This document shows, piece after piece, positions 35,598-46,880 of a stretch of 64,000 bases of DNA. Position 1 is the stretch's first letter. Every line of letters starts with the position of its first letter. The DNA is from Achatina immaculata. Its lineage: Eukaryota > Mollusca > Gastropoda > Stylommatophora > Achatinidae. The stretch is taken from assembly GCA_009760885.1 (NCBI GenBank), contig CM019701.1:17584975-17648974 (forward strand), given 5' to 3'. The notes below the pieces were generated by a model, which was not told the DNA's origin, made no database searches, and worked only from the letters and a program-made list of their open reading frames with translations. A program made the position numbers and the translations under genes.

Positions 35598-35664
35598 AGA
35601 AGTGTGCCGGGGCACAGTAATGTGCAAGGAGAGAGCTAGAGGTGTGCCGGGGCACTGTAATGTA
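34925..35664. repeat. Split minisatellite with LINE insertions (GTGCCGGGGCACTGTAATG)
   Basis: Units at 34935-34954 and 35596-35663 (GAGAGCTAGAGGTGTGCCGG then GGCACTGTAATGT) are the same family as 44833-45170. Insertions at 34955-35515 and after 35663 separate them. A (GA)n tract lies at 35549-35595. Confidence 0.7.
34955..35515 (-). mobile_element. LINE family 2 relative, ORF2 end and 3-prime UTR
   Basis: The tail is GATT repeats (34957-34986), then CTTTATTTCAAAAGGGTTAA and GGGCACGCAGGCCCGTCTGA. The upper part (35310-35510) in minus reads an ORF2 end similar to 4640-4750, with frameshifts. Confidence 0.78.
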
Positions 35665-36057
35665 GAGAACGAACGAACATACTTTATTTTCAAAGAGTTA
35701 ACAATTGGGCACGCAGGCCCGTCTAACATTCTACCCTTCATCATACAGCTTTCACTCAGTCACAGTCATTCAGCATTTGTTAATGAGCATAATAATCATG
35801 AAGACACATTAAATGATTGCATAAATAAATAATAAACTTATCTCTTGTCCATACACTCTACAGTCTGTTTTATGCAACAACATGAAATAAATGTGTATTC
35901 TTACATTCATTCAAAACTAACAAATTTATAGAAAAGCAGTATTAAAAAAAGTTACAACACTCAAGCCATACTTTAAACTACTTTAAATTATGATTAGGGA
36001 GGCATATAGCCCATATCAAACAGATGTTGACAAAGTTTAAAGTTATAAGAACGAATA

Positions 36058-38853
36058 TTACTTATACGTTTTACATGAAATGGTAGGGCATTCAAAAGGT
36101 GGGCAGTTGAGTAAGAGAAGCTTTTTTTTAAACATATCAAGCCTTGGTTTTGGGATAATACAATTGCTTAAGCTTTGACTGTGTTTTGGGTTGGATTTGA
36201 ACAACGACCACAGATAGGGTGGAGCATTATGCGATAGAATTTTATGAATTAACTTGGCCTTGTTGAAAAGGAATCTCTTCTTGAGGGGTAGAATATCAAG
36301 ATGTTTGTCTTTATTTGTAATACATGCTGCATGTTTGTCATCTATAAGCTTTACTGCTCGTTTTTGAAGTGAGTAAAGTCTTTTCATGTTTGACATGGAA
36401 TAACCATCCCAAACTGTGGAGCAGTAGTCCAAGTGTGTTTGTATCTGTGATATTTAGTATATTTTTCTGGTGTCTATGTCAAGAAAATGTTTAATTTTAG
36501 TAAATTAGTAAACTTTTTGTGCAATGAGTTTGGTTAGATTGTCTAAATGATGATTCCAGCTGAGGTGGTGGTCAATGATGAGACCTAGAGTTTTATGTTC
36601 ACTAACATTCTCTATCTGTGTAGTTCCAGCATGGAGGTGTAGTGTTGTTGTTGGTGAATTTGTTAATTTCTGTCTTGTTGTAATGAGCATGGATTTTGTT
36701 TTGCTGGTGTTTATGAGCATTCTGTTGTTATTGCTCCAGTTAATTAGATTGTTTATTTCAATTTGAAGAGTCGACTCCAGGTTAATACAGTCATTGTCAC
36801 TAGTGTAAACTATGCAGTCATCAGCAAAGATGTCACAAGATGATTTTTTGAGATGAAGTGGAAGATCATTGATGTAGATGGTAAACAGGAAAGGACCAAG
36901 AATAGATCTTTGTGGAATGCCATTATCAACCACAGATGAACTTAACTTAGAGTTTCTGAGTCAAACTACCTGCTGTCTGTTGGAAAGAAAAGATGTAATA
37001 AATTTTGTCAAGTCAGGGTGTAATCTATATAAGTCTCAAGCTTTCTAACTAGGATTTCATGATCAATCATGTCAAATGCTTTTTTAAAGTCAACAAAGAC
37101 AGCACCACATAATTTATCATTGTTTATATTAGATAACCAACATTCTATCATCTTTGTGAGAGCTGTGTGGCAGGAATGTTTCGGCCTAAAACCTGACTGA
37201 CAATCAACAATCAAGTCATTTTCTTGCATGTGTTTTAAGGTTGTTTTTTGTATATGTTTTTCTAGTGGTTTTGACAAAGTCAATAGAATGGAAATTGATC
37301 TATAGCTTGAGGGATTTTTGTCCAAACCAGATTTAAAAAGTGGATATATTTTTGCAATCTTAAAAGCCTGCGGAAAATGACAATGTGCAATGCGCTGATT
37401 ATAAATATATGTTAGTGTATCTGTAATTACTGGGGCAGAGTAGCTAATATCTTGTTGCTGATTTTATCAAGACCTGTTGTGTTGTTCTTTAAAGATGAAA
37501 GATAATTGTAAACTTCAATAACTGACATGAAGGGTATACTGGGTTGCTTTAGATTTGCACATGTGCTACCTATAAATTTATTTAGTTTGCTTAAATCAAA
37601 ATTAGGGATTGATAGTGAAGATTTTAAGATATTGACTTCTTATCTGAAGTGATTGCTGAACTCTTCACAAGCGGGCACATGATTATAACTCTGCAAGTCA
37701 GACTGTTTTCTCTTGTTTGCAAGAATGTTAATTGCTTTCCAGACAGACTTACTGTCTGGTTTATTCTGAACCAGGTTCCTAAAGTAATTTCTCTTTTCTT
37801 GTCTAACTAAATACTGAACTCTATTTCTAAGTAATCAGTAGCTAGTGAATTCCTTAATTTTGTGGGCCTGATCCCAAGGGAAACCTCACGACTTGCAATA
37901 TCTCAGGTGTTATCCTGCGGGACTTCACTTGATGTTTAACTCTCACCTTTTAATAGGAACATGCTTGTCAAATATATCCCTGAAGGTTTTTATCCAGTAT
38001 TCCAGGGCCTTATCAGGGTCAGTTAGTTGGTACACATGATCTAGAGGTGCTGCTTGTAACTCTTTCAGAAATGATTCTAAGCTGAATTTGCTAAAACTTC
38101 TAAATTTAATACTGGTATGTTTATTTTTGGGAATTTTCGAGCCAATGCGTGTCCATGTGCAACAGACCAGATAGTGATAACTCAGTGATGTGTGAGGGCC
38201 TTTACATTCTATAATGTTTTCTGGATGAGCTACATATATGTGATCTATTAGTGTGGATGATGTTTTAGTTACTCTGGTAGGTTTAGTGATAATTTGGGAT
38301 AAATTGTATGATAAAACAATATCATTCCATGTAGCATCTGTTTGTCTGTTATTAATATTGAAATCTCCAAGAACAATCATATCGTTTAAATTAAAAGACA
38401 AAAGTGATCATACCAAGATGCTGTTGCATTTGGATTATGATGCAGATTTAAGATTGGGCTCTGCTCTGTAAGTCTGATTTCCAACCATATACATTCAATA
38501 TCTGGTGTATCAAGGCCTGTTCTACGGCAAGAGTGTATGGCTGTGGTGACATATACAACTAATCCTGTCTCAAGGTCTGTTCTACGACAAGAGTGTATGG
38601 CTGTGGTGACATATACAACTAAACCTGTCTCAAGCTTCCTAGTAGGGTCACGTCGAAGTAAATTATAACCGTTTATCCTAATGTCTTCGTCAGTTATATT
38701 TTTGTTTAGATGACTTTCTGAAAAGCCAAAGACATGGAAGTTATGATTAACTATGTTAGTTGCCTCAGAAAGTTTCCCTAACAGCCGGTAAATGTTTAAA
38801 TGACCAGTTCTGAGACCTTCCTTTCGTAGCCACTCATCAACTATCTGGGCCAT
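36058..38853 (-). pseudogene. LINE ORF2: endonuclease plus reverse transcriptase, decayed
   Basis: Start-side fragment 38853-38386 reads MAQIVDEWLRKEGLRTGHLN with HLNI and FGFSESHLN, the first blocks of the exonuclease-endonuclease-phosphatase fold. 38401-37943 adds the MIVLGDFNIN block and LIDHIYV. Reverse-transcriptase blocks follow: SGFRPKHSCHTALTKMIECW and GAVFVDFKKAFDMIDHEILV (37325-37008), then IPQRSILGPFLFTIYINDLP and catalytic FADD (36933-36505). The C-terminus is DYCSTVWDGYSMSNMKRLYS to the stop at 36058. Frame changes and stops occur between all of these. A 60-bp in-frame duplication sits in the endonuclease (38511-38633). Assignment to CR1/L2 rests on the tail and the ORF1 esterase. 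Confidence 0.85.
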
Positions 38854-38989
38854 TTTCTACAACTAGTAATAGTAAGGTTACAATGATAGATAATTGAATA
38901 ACAAGATATTTCATGAAATGTCACAGTTCTTATTGTCTGAACATGGGTGACATGTGTTGCTTGTGGATGACAGACATCATGAAGGCTTG

Positions 38990-39560
38990 GCTTAAAGCTG
39001 CTGGGCTGAACTGCGTGAGATAATGTAAATCTTGATTCTACTGCGGTGGGTAGGTAGATTCTGGGTTGTGTTAGCAGTGGTTTGACTGGATGGTTGGTGG
39101 GTGTTGTAGATTCTGGGTTGTGTTAGCAGTAGTTTGCCAGGATGGTTGGTGAGTGTGGTAGATTCTGGGTTGTGTTAGCAGTAGTTTGCCAGGATGGTTG
39201 GTGGGTGTGGTATATTCTGGGTTGTGTTAGCAGTAGTTTACCAGGATGGTTGGTGAGTGTGGTAGATTCTGGGTTGTGTTAGCAGTAGTTTGCCAGGATG
39301 GTTGGTGGGTGTGGTAGATTCTGGGTTGTGTTAGCAGTAGTTTGCCAGGATGGTTGGTGGGTGTGGTATATTCTGGGCTGTGTTAGCAGTAGTTTACCAG
39401 GATGGTTGGTGGGTGTGGTATATTCTGGGCTGTGTTAGCAGTAGTTTGCCAGGATGGTTGGTGGGTGTGGTATATTCTGGGTTGTGTTAGCAGTAGTTTG
39501 CCAGGATGGTTGGTGGGTGTGGTATATTCTGGGCTGTGTTAGCAGTAGTTTGCCTGGGTG
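38990..39560. repeat. Minisatellite, 52-bp unit between LINE ORF1 and ORF2
   Basis: Unit GGATGGTTGGTGGGTGTGGT plus AGATTCTGGGTTGTGTTAGC plus AGTAGTTTGCCA, about ten copies. Further (33-bp CTGACGGTGGCACTCTGTCC-type) copies lie at 39760-39890. Confidence 0.92.
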
Positions 39561-41077
39561 GTTGGGGCTGCCGAGTGGGAAGGGGCGGGAACTTGGAGTC
39601 CTAAGAAGAGGATGGGTCATATGGAGAGGATAAAGGAGCTGGAGTTGGAGTTGGTATGGGGGCAGGTAGTGAGGTTTTTGGAGGACACAGGGGGTTGCGT
39701 AAGCAGAGAAGAGGTGGTATCCCGTGTGTTACGGGTTTTTACTTGTCTTCGCTGTTTTATGTTGCCTGACGGTGGTACTCTGTCCTGCTTTATGTTGCCT
39801 GGCGGTGGCAATCTGCCCTGCTATATGTTGCCTGACGGTGGCACTCTGTCCTGCTTTATGTTGCCTGACGGTGGCACTCTGTCCTGCTGTGTTAGAGCGG
39901 GTACTTGATATTTTTAGCTAATATGCTAGTACCGATCTTGTTGGTGTGGATCTAGTCACTATAAAGTCTTTTCTTTGGAGCTCCAGACTCTAAAGAGAAG
40001 AACGAGGTGCTGCGGATGAAACTTAAGTTGTTTTGGTGGCATAGTGTGCTGAGAATTCTGTTGCTGTGTGCCAAGCGATGCCCAGCAACAGAGCAGGCAG
40101 GTATGATTGACGTGGTTGGAAATTTCTGTTTAACTGTAGATATCAGGACATGAAGATCGCAGGGTCTAAGAGTCAAACCATTCATGCTATCGTTGATGCT
40201 AACATGAACTGTCGTCCTCATGATCTTTGGGTCGACGTTCAGGCTTCTCAGTGTTCCTATTATTTTCATGATACCAGTCCCTGGTACCGGAATCACTAAG
40301 ACTATGTCCTCCGCTGAGATGGACACCCCATCAGCATAGATTTCTTTCATTAGGAAGTCTCCAATCACCAGAAGATTAGTGTTTTCTTTGATGTGGAAGT
40401 TGTTCTGGTGACTGGGATGGTGCTGGCAGTGATTTCGATTTGGAGGCTGCTGAGAGGAATGCTTGTGAACCATGTCTGTTTTTGTTGATGTAGGCGCCTG
40501 TTGACTGCTTGTTGCTGAATTGTCCTGCAAAACTTCAAACTTGTTGTACATTAACGGGGTACATTGTGTTGACTTCTTTCAGCTCTTCTGATGATTCTTG
40601 ACTGCGCTGTCTGGGCGTAAGCTCAAGTTCCTGTCGGGATTTATTTGATGAATCGGTTACAGTGGCTCAGCTTGTGATTCTGTCCCCGGATCTGGGTCAC
40701 TTTCATCTGTAGAAACTTTCTCGACGCTTTTTTCTTGAATGTTATTTTGACTGAAAGTTTCTGACTGCATCAAATCAATAACACATTTCATGCTATGATT
40801 TTCTTCTCTGAGAGTCATGATTCTCTCCTGAGACTATCATTTTCGCTGCTGAGAGACTGTTTTATTTCGACAGCCATGTCTTTGATGAGGGTCTTTACCA
40901 ACACCTTGACAGCATTTATTACTTCCTGGCTAAAAGGAACTGATGGCCCTATGCCAGAAGTTGAAGTTTCCAGAGAACTTCGATCATCAAGTGACTCTGG
41001 ACAACTGTGGTTTGTGATGCACATGATAGTAGTAGGTAGACCAGGATCTTGTGATTTCAGCACAAGGGGAGTTACGT

Positions 41078-42606
41078 GCTGCACTGTGTGGTCATCAGTA
41101 TGTGTAGATGTCCACTCTGTGTGGTGATCAGTATGTGTAGATGTCCACTCTGTGTGGTGATCAGTATGTGTAGATGTCTACTCTGTGTGGTGATCAGTAT
41201 GTGTAGATGTCTACTCTGTGTGGTGATCAGTATGTGTAGATGTCTACTCTGTGTGGTGATCAGTATGTGTAGATGTCTACTCTGTGTGGTCATCACTATG
41301 TGTAGATGTCTACTCTGTGTGGTCATCAGTATGTGTAGATGTCCACTCTGTGTGGTCATCAGTATGTGTAGATGTCTACTCTGTGTGGTCATCAGTATGT
41401 GTAGATGTCTACTCTGTGTGGTCATCAGTATGTGTAGATGTCCACTCTGTGTGGTCATCAGTATGTGTAGATGTCTACTCTGTGTGGTGATCAGTATGTG
41501 TAGATGTCTTCTTTGTGTGGTGATCAGTATGTGTAGATGTCTACTCTGTGTGGTCATCACTATGTGTAGATGTCTACTCTGTGTGGTCATCAGTATGTGT
41601 AGATGTCCACTCTGTGTGGTCATCAGTATGTGTAGATGTCTACTCTGTGTGGTCATCAGTATGTGTAGATGTCTACTCTGTGTGGTCATCAGTATGTGTA
41701 GATGTCCACTCTGTGTGGTCATCAGTATGTGTAGATGTCTACTCTGTGTGGTGATCAGTATGTGTAGATGTCTACTCTGTGTGGTGATCAGTATGTGTAG
41801 ATGTCCTACTTGGTCCCTCTTGGTTCTACACTGCTGGGGAGATTCTTCGGATGCCGCGCGTGAGAGAAACTCCTCCAGGCCAAGGAGGAAAATGCGGAAA
41901 AACAATTAAGGTTGCTGTGTGGCGCCGATGCGAAAAGGCGATGGAAAGGATATAGTGAAGCTTAATTGGTATGTCCAGTAGTATCGCGGCGAGAGCTATT
42001 CATACTGATGACCACAAGATCAGTATGTGTAGATGTCCACTCTGTGTGGTCATCACTATGTGTAGATGTCCACTCTGTGTGGTCATCAGTATGTGTAGAT
42101 GTCCACTCTGTGTGGTCATCACTATGTGTAGATGTCCACTCTGTGTGGTCATCACTATGTGTAGATGTCTACTCTGTGTGGTCATCAGTATGTGTAGATG
42201 TCCACTCTGTGTGGTCATCAGTATGTGTAGATGTCTACTCTGTGTGGTGATCAGTATGTGTAGATGTCTACTCTGTGTGGTCATCAGTATGTGTAGATGT
42301 CCACTCTGTGTGGTCATCAGTATGTGTAGATGTCCACTCTGTGTGGTCATCACTATGTGTAGATGTCCACTCTGTGTGGTGATCAGTATGTGTAGATGTC
42401 CACTCTGTTTGGTCATCAGTATGTGTAGATGTCCACTCTGTGTGGTCATCACTATGTGTAGATGTCCACTCTGTGTGGTGATCAGTATGTGTAGATGTCC
42501 ACTCTGTGTGGTAGTCACTATGTGTAGATGTCCACTCTGTGTGGTCATCAGTATGTGTAGATGTCCACTCTGTGTGGTCATCACTATGTGTAGATGTCCA
42601 CTCTGA
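41078..42606. repeat. 33-bp minisatellite in LINE ORF1, two blocks
   Basis: Unit GTGTAGATGTCCACTCTGTG plus TGGTCATCAGTAT (33 bp, 11 codons), about 22 copies in block A (41078-41805) and about 18 in block B (42015-42606). A six-unit variant pattern occurs twice in block A (41275-41490 and 41540-41755), a higher-order duplication. Confidence 0.94.
41829..41995. repeat. Duplicate of LINE 5-prime sequence (also 42901-43068)
   Basis: CTGCTGGGGAGATTCTTCGG through AGTATCGCGGCGAGAGCT is identical by eye in both places. Here it lies inside the 33-bp array, preceded by CCTACTTGGTCCCTCTTGGT, which also occurs at 44236-44255. Confidence 0.9.
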
Positions 42607-43412
42607 CACGACTACTTCCGCATATTCGGTGTCAGGATTGTTCAGCTGGTCTCCTGCCATGTTCTATAGACAAGCTTCTGGTGCGTCAAGTGTGTTATCC
42701 TGGTAGTCAAGTACTGCTAGAAGAGTGTCTTAAGCATGACGCAAATTAGCTGATATTTCTGTCCTGGTGACTAATTCTTGCAAAAGACTGAACTCATCAG
42801 ACAACCAGGAATCAACAGCCTCCGCTGACTCTGTACCAACACTTTGCTTTTGGTGTGGTATAAGTGAATAGTAAGGGCTTGCGCTTTTATTATTTTCTAC
42901 ACTGCTGGGGAGATTCTTCGGATGCCGCGCGTGAGAGAAACTCCTCCAGGCCAAGGAGGAAAATGCGGAAAAACAATTAAGGTTGCTGTGTGGCGCCGAT
43001 GCGAAAAGGCGATGGAAAGGATATAGTGAAGCTTAATTGGTATGTCCAGTAGTATCGCGGCGAGAGCTACTCATACCAAGAAACCTCTGCTCTAGAGGCT
43101 GGCCACGTCCGAAATATACTCATACTGGTGAAATATGCCTAAGCCGGCTTACACCAGGGGTGAAACTTGATGGCTATGCTTGTCCCGGTATCTCCGCTCT
43201 AGAGGTCGGTCACTTCCTAAACACGCCCATACTGAGATAATATGCTTAAACCTGCTCAACCCAGGGATGGAAGTCACTAGTGGCGAGGATTCGTCCTCCT
43301 GGACATAACCTCCGTCCTGGTCACAACTAGGAAGTGTAGCGGTCACGACCACAAAATGCTGAAGTTGGACCAGGGCAGTGTAGATAGCCAACCACCTCAC
43401 ACCAGGCGAGTT

Positions 43413-43714
43413 AATAATTTGTTCACAATATCAAACTCTGTCATATTCTACATGCAGATTTCTCAATTTCTCAAATTCACAATATTCTACACTTGATACG
43501 AGAACATTTCCTATCTTAGTACTATATCAGATCTGCAATATGTGGTCAATCAGTTACACGACTAAACCACTGTACTCGAAGTTTCACAAGTATCAATTCT
43601 TCGTAATCACTTGAAACACAGCTTCAATCTGTCCTAAAACTATTTCTTCAAAACTGCTTTTCCTGAGTATATATTGCTCTAATTGTCCATCTGTTCTATC
43701 TGTCGTTGCCTACG

Positions 43715-43758
<44 letters not shown>

Positions 43759-44832
43759 TCTTCTCTGGAGTGTGTTCTCCTTCTGCTATTCTTCTCTTCT
43801 CTACTTCCGTACTTCTTGGTTCTTCTTGGTTTGTTTTTCTGTCTTGGGGCTCCGTCCTCTGTCTCCTCTCTCCTCTACTTCTTCTTCTTGGTTCTCTGAT
43901 TGTCTGTTCTTCCGTCTTCGGCTCAGTCTCCTCTCTCCTTTACTTCTTCTTCTTAGTTCTCTGATTGTCTGTTCTTCCGTCTTCGGCCCAGTCTCCTCTC
44001 TCCTCTACTTCTTCTTCTTGGTTCTCTGATTGTCTGTTCTTCCGTCTTCGGCTCAGTCTCCTCTCTCCTCTACTTCTTCTTCTTGGTTCTCTGATTGTCT
44101 GTTCTTCTGTCTTCGGCCCAGTCTCCTCTCTCCAGGATTTCTGTACTTCTTTGTCCTCTCATGTCTCTCCGTGCTTCTTTTTTTTTTTTGTTCTTTCTTC
44201 TTGGTTCCTCTCCTGTATTCCCGTACTTCTTCGTCCTACTTGGTCCCTCTTGGTTCTTCTTTGTGGTTCTACTTGATTCTTCCTCCTCTGTCTCCTCTCT
44301 CTTCTATTTTCGTACTTCTTCTTCCTTCTTCCTCTACTTCCGAACTTCTTCGTTCTTCTTGGTCCTCTTCCTGTCTCTCCGCTCATCTTCAAGTCCAGCT
44401 TGATTAATAAGTATTTTGGCTTCACTATCTTGTTCTTTCACATGTCGTAGGTTTTATTGTCTCCTGTCTTTTTCATTGTGTCTGCCTTTTCTATTCGTCT
44501 TTTTTATTGTTTACACGTGTCAGCGTCCAGTCACCGTTTTGTTATCACTGGACCATCCTACTTTCTGGCGTCTACCTTTGTTTTACCTATATGTCAGCGT
44601 CACTGAGTCTCATCTTTTTCTATTCACTGTTTCCACTGTTTACTTTTGTCCGCGTCTTGTTCCCGTGTCATGGAAGTTTTATATCTTTCTCTTCCTTTCC
44701 TATCCACTTTTCTCTGTTGCTATTCGATGTTACTATTTTGTATACAGTATATTTTCATTATCATATTTATTAATAATAATAATAATAATAATAACAACAA
44801 CAACTATAATCATTACTTACAAGGCCATGCTA
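43413..44832 (-). repeat. LTR-like arm 1 of a large inverted repeat
   Basis: On the minus strand it begins TGTAGCATGGCCTTGTAAGT (44832) and ends near GATATTGTGAACAAAT (43415). It is the inverted counterpart of 45698-47408. It includes (CT)n, a 62-bp array and a GAAGCCAAAATACTTATT promoter-like area at about 44420. It joins the LINE 5-prime UTR at 43405. Confidence 0.75.
43855..44140. repeat. Minisatellite, about 62-65 bp unit in arm 1
   Basis: Unit CTCTACTTCTTCTTCTTGGT plus TCTCTGATTGTCTGTTCTTC plus CGTCTTCGGCTCAGTCTCCT, four copies. Confidence 0.9.
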
Positions 44833-45175
44833 CACAGGGAGAGAGCTAGCTAGATGTGCGCTGGTGCACTGTAATGTGCAGGGAGAGAGCTAGCTAGAGA
44901 TGCGCCGGTGCACTGTAACGTGCAGGGAGAGAGCTAGCTAGAGGTGCCCTAGTGCATTGTGAAGTGCAGGGAGAGAGCTAGCTAGAGGTGTGCAGCAGCA
45001 CTGTAATGTATAGGGAGAGAGCTAGCTAGAGATGCGCCGGTGCACTGTAACGTGCAGGGAGAGAGCTAGCTAGAGGTGCGCCGGTGCACTGTAATGTGCA
45101 GGGAGAGAGCTTGCTAGAAGTGCGCTAGTGCATTGTGATGTGCAGAGAGCTGGAGGTATGTCGAGGCACATTATT
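44833..45175. repeat. Minisatellite, about 45-57 bp unit
   Basis: Unit CAGGGAGAGAGCTAGCTAGA plus GGTGCGCCGGTGCACTGTAA plus TGTG; about seven copies, the same family as 34925-35664. Confidence 0.88.
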
Positions 45176-45324
45176 GTTAAAACTAGACTCTACAGAAGAA
45201 AACCGGTGACTGGCACAAGCTACACCTGCAACTTTTTCCTGCGATCTTCAGGTGCCTCCACGTGGCGCGACTTCCAGCCTGACTCCATCAAATGTCTCAT
45301 AACTGAATCAACATCTCTGACCTC

Positions 45325-45692
45325 GAACTAAATAATGATGTAAGTAGACCCAAGAACTAAATGATGATGCAAGTATACCCAGGAAATAAATAATAATGTA
45401 AGTAGATCCAAGAACTTAATGATAATGTAAGTAAACCCGTGAACTAAATGATCGATGTAAGTAGATGCAAGAATTAAATGATGATGAACGTATACTCAGA
45501 AAGTAAATAATAATGTAAGTAGACACATAAACTAAGTAGACAGAGGAACAAAATGATAGTGTAAGTAGACCCAAGAAATAAATAATAATGCAAGTATACC
45601 CAGGAACTAAATAATAATGTAAGTAGATCCATGAACTAAATAATAATGTAAGTAAACCCAGAATCTAAATGATAATATAAGTAAACCCAAGA
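45325..45692. repeat. Minisatellite, 28-30 bp unit (first part)
   Basis: Unit AATGATGTAAGTAGACCCAA plus GAACTAA. The same array continues at 48120-48240 and 48880-49190, split by the LTR-like insertion and a LINE. Confidence 0.88.
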
Positions 45693-46429
45693 ACTAATGT
45701 AGCATGGCCTTGTAAGTAATGATTACTATTATTATTATTATTATTAATGAATATGATTATGAAAATATACTGTAAAGAAAATAGCAACATCGAATAGCGA
45801 CAGAGAAAGTAGGTAGAAAAAGAAAGAGAAAGATATAAAACTTCCTTGACACGGTAACAAGTCTCAGACAAAAATAAACAGTGGAAACAGTGAATAGAAA
45901 AAGACGAGACTCAGTGACGCTGAAATATAGGTAATACAAAGGAAGGACGCCAGAAAGTAGAATGGTCCAGTAATAACAAAACAGTGACTGGACGTTGACA
46001 TGTGTAAACAATAGAAAAGACGAATAGAAGAGGCAGACACAATGAAAAGCTAGGAGACAATAAAACCTTCGACATGTGAAAGAGCGAGATAATGATTTAG
46101 GTAAATAACAATTGTATAGACGGGACTGACGCGCATGACATGCGTTAGGACGCTACTGTACACGGTTTTTAAATAAAGGAATGACCAACTTGGCCAGCTT
46201 ACCAATTGAATATTTAGAGGCGTGGCCTATTGGACAATTGACTTACGAGAGATAAGTCACAGTGCAGTTTGAATGACGAACAATCAGAACGCTCATGGGA
46301 ATCAGTGGACATCTGAAGGGTGGAGCCAAAATACTTATTGGTTAATCCGTCAAGCTGGACTTGAAGATAAAAAGGTGACAGGAGAGACAAGGGGAACCAT
46401 ATAGGACGAAGAAATACAGAAGTAGAAGA

Positions 46430-46880
46430 GAGAAGAGACAGAGGAGGAAGAAGAGACAGAGGAGGAAGAAGAAGAGACAGAGGAGGAAGAAGAAGAGACA
46501 GAGGAGGAAGAAGAAGAGACAGAGGAGGAAGAAGAAGAGACAGAGGAGGAAGAAGAAGAGACAGAGGAGGAAGAAGAAGAGACAGAGGAGGAAGAAGAAA
46601 AGACAGAGGAGGAAGAAGAAGAGACAGAGGAGGAAGAAGAGACAGAGGAAGAAGAAAAGACAGAGGAGGAAGAAGAAGAGACAGAGGAGGAAGAAGAAGA
46701 GACAGAGGAGGTCCCGAGGACGGAAGTAGAAGAGAGAGGAGACAGAGGAGGAAGAAGAAGAGACAGAAGAGGAAGAAGAAGAGACAGAGGAGGAAGAAGA
46801 AGAGACAGAGGAGGAAGAAGAAGAGACAGAGGAGGAAGAAGAAAAGACAGAAGAGGAAGAAGAAAAGACAGAGGAGGTCC
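46430..46880. repeat. Minisatellite, 21-bp unit
   Basis: Unit AGACAGAGGAGGAAGAAGAA plus G, about 20 copies in two blocks; its complement produces Ser/Leu/Pro frames that are not genes. Confidence 0.92.

Larger units (their letters stand above)
39952..42660 (-). pseudogene. LINE ORF1 with esterase-like domain and in-frame 33-bp repeat
   Basis: ORF1 begins MAGDQLNNPDTEYAEVVVSE (42660) and runs straight into a WTSTHTDDHTE repeat. After the repeats it resumes VQHVTPLVLKSQDPGLPTTI (41084) and a helical part VKTLIKDMAVEIKQSL. The C-terminal part (40551-39952) reads NLLVIGDFLMKEIYADG, VHVSINDSMNGL and AGHRLAHSNRILSTLCHQNN, which looks like the SGNH/GDSL-type esterase found in ORF1 of CR1/L2 elements; the usual GDS serine block is GDF here. 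Frame breaks lie between 40795 and 40551. The repeat blocks are 41078-41805 and 42015-42606, split by a 200-bp foreign segment. Confidence 0.75.
35664..43405 (-). mobile_element. Near full-length CR1/L2-like LINE (family 2), 3-prime end at 35664
   Basis: The minus strand carries, in order: 5-prime UTR (43400-42661), ORF1 (42660-39952), an inter-ORF array, and ORF2 with endonuclease and reverse transcriptase (38853-36058). The 3-prime UTR ends in a GTTC tail (35664-35680 as GAACGAAC). About 7.7 kb. ORFs are broken, so it is not autonomous now. The 5-prime UTR near 43280-43400 matches 63890-64000. At 43405 it joins the LTR-like sequence 43413-44832. Confidence 0.82.

Noticed and set aside
41072..41909. 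277-codon frames on both strands
   Set aside because: Both come from the 33-bp array. Only its in-frame place in LINE ORF1 is meaningful, and that is reported as such.
44416..44853. 145-codon hydrophobic frame resembling a membrane protein
   Set aside because: It lies in the LTR-like arm; the homologous arm at 45.7-46.1 kb breaks the frame, so it is pyrimidine-rich non-coding sequence.
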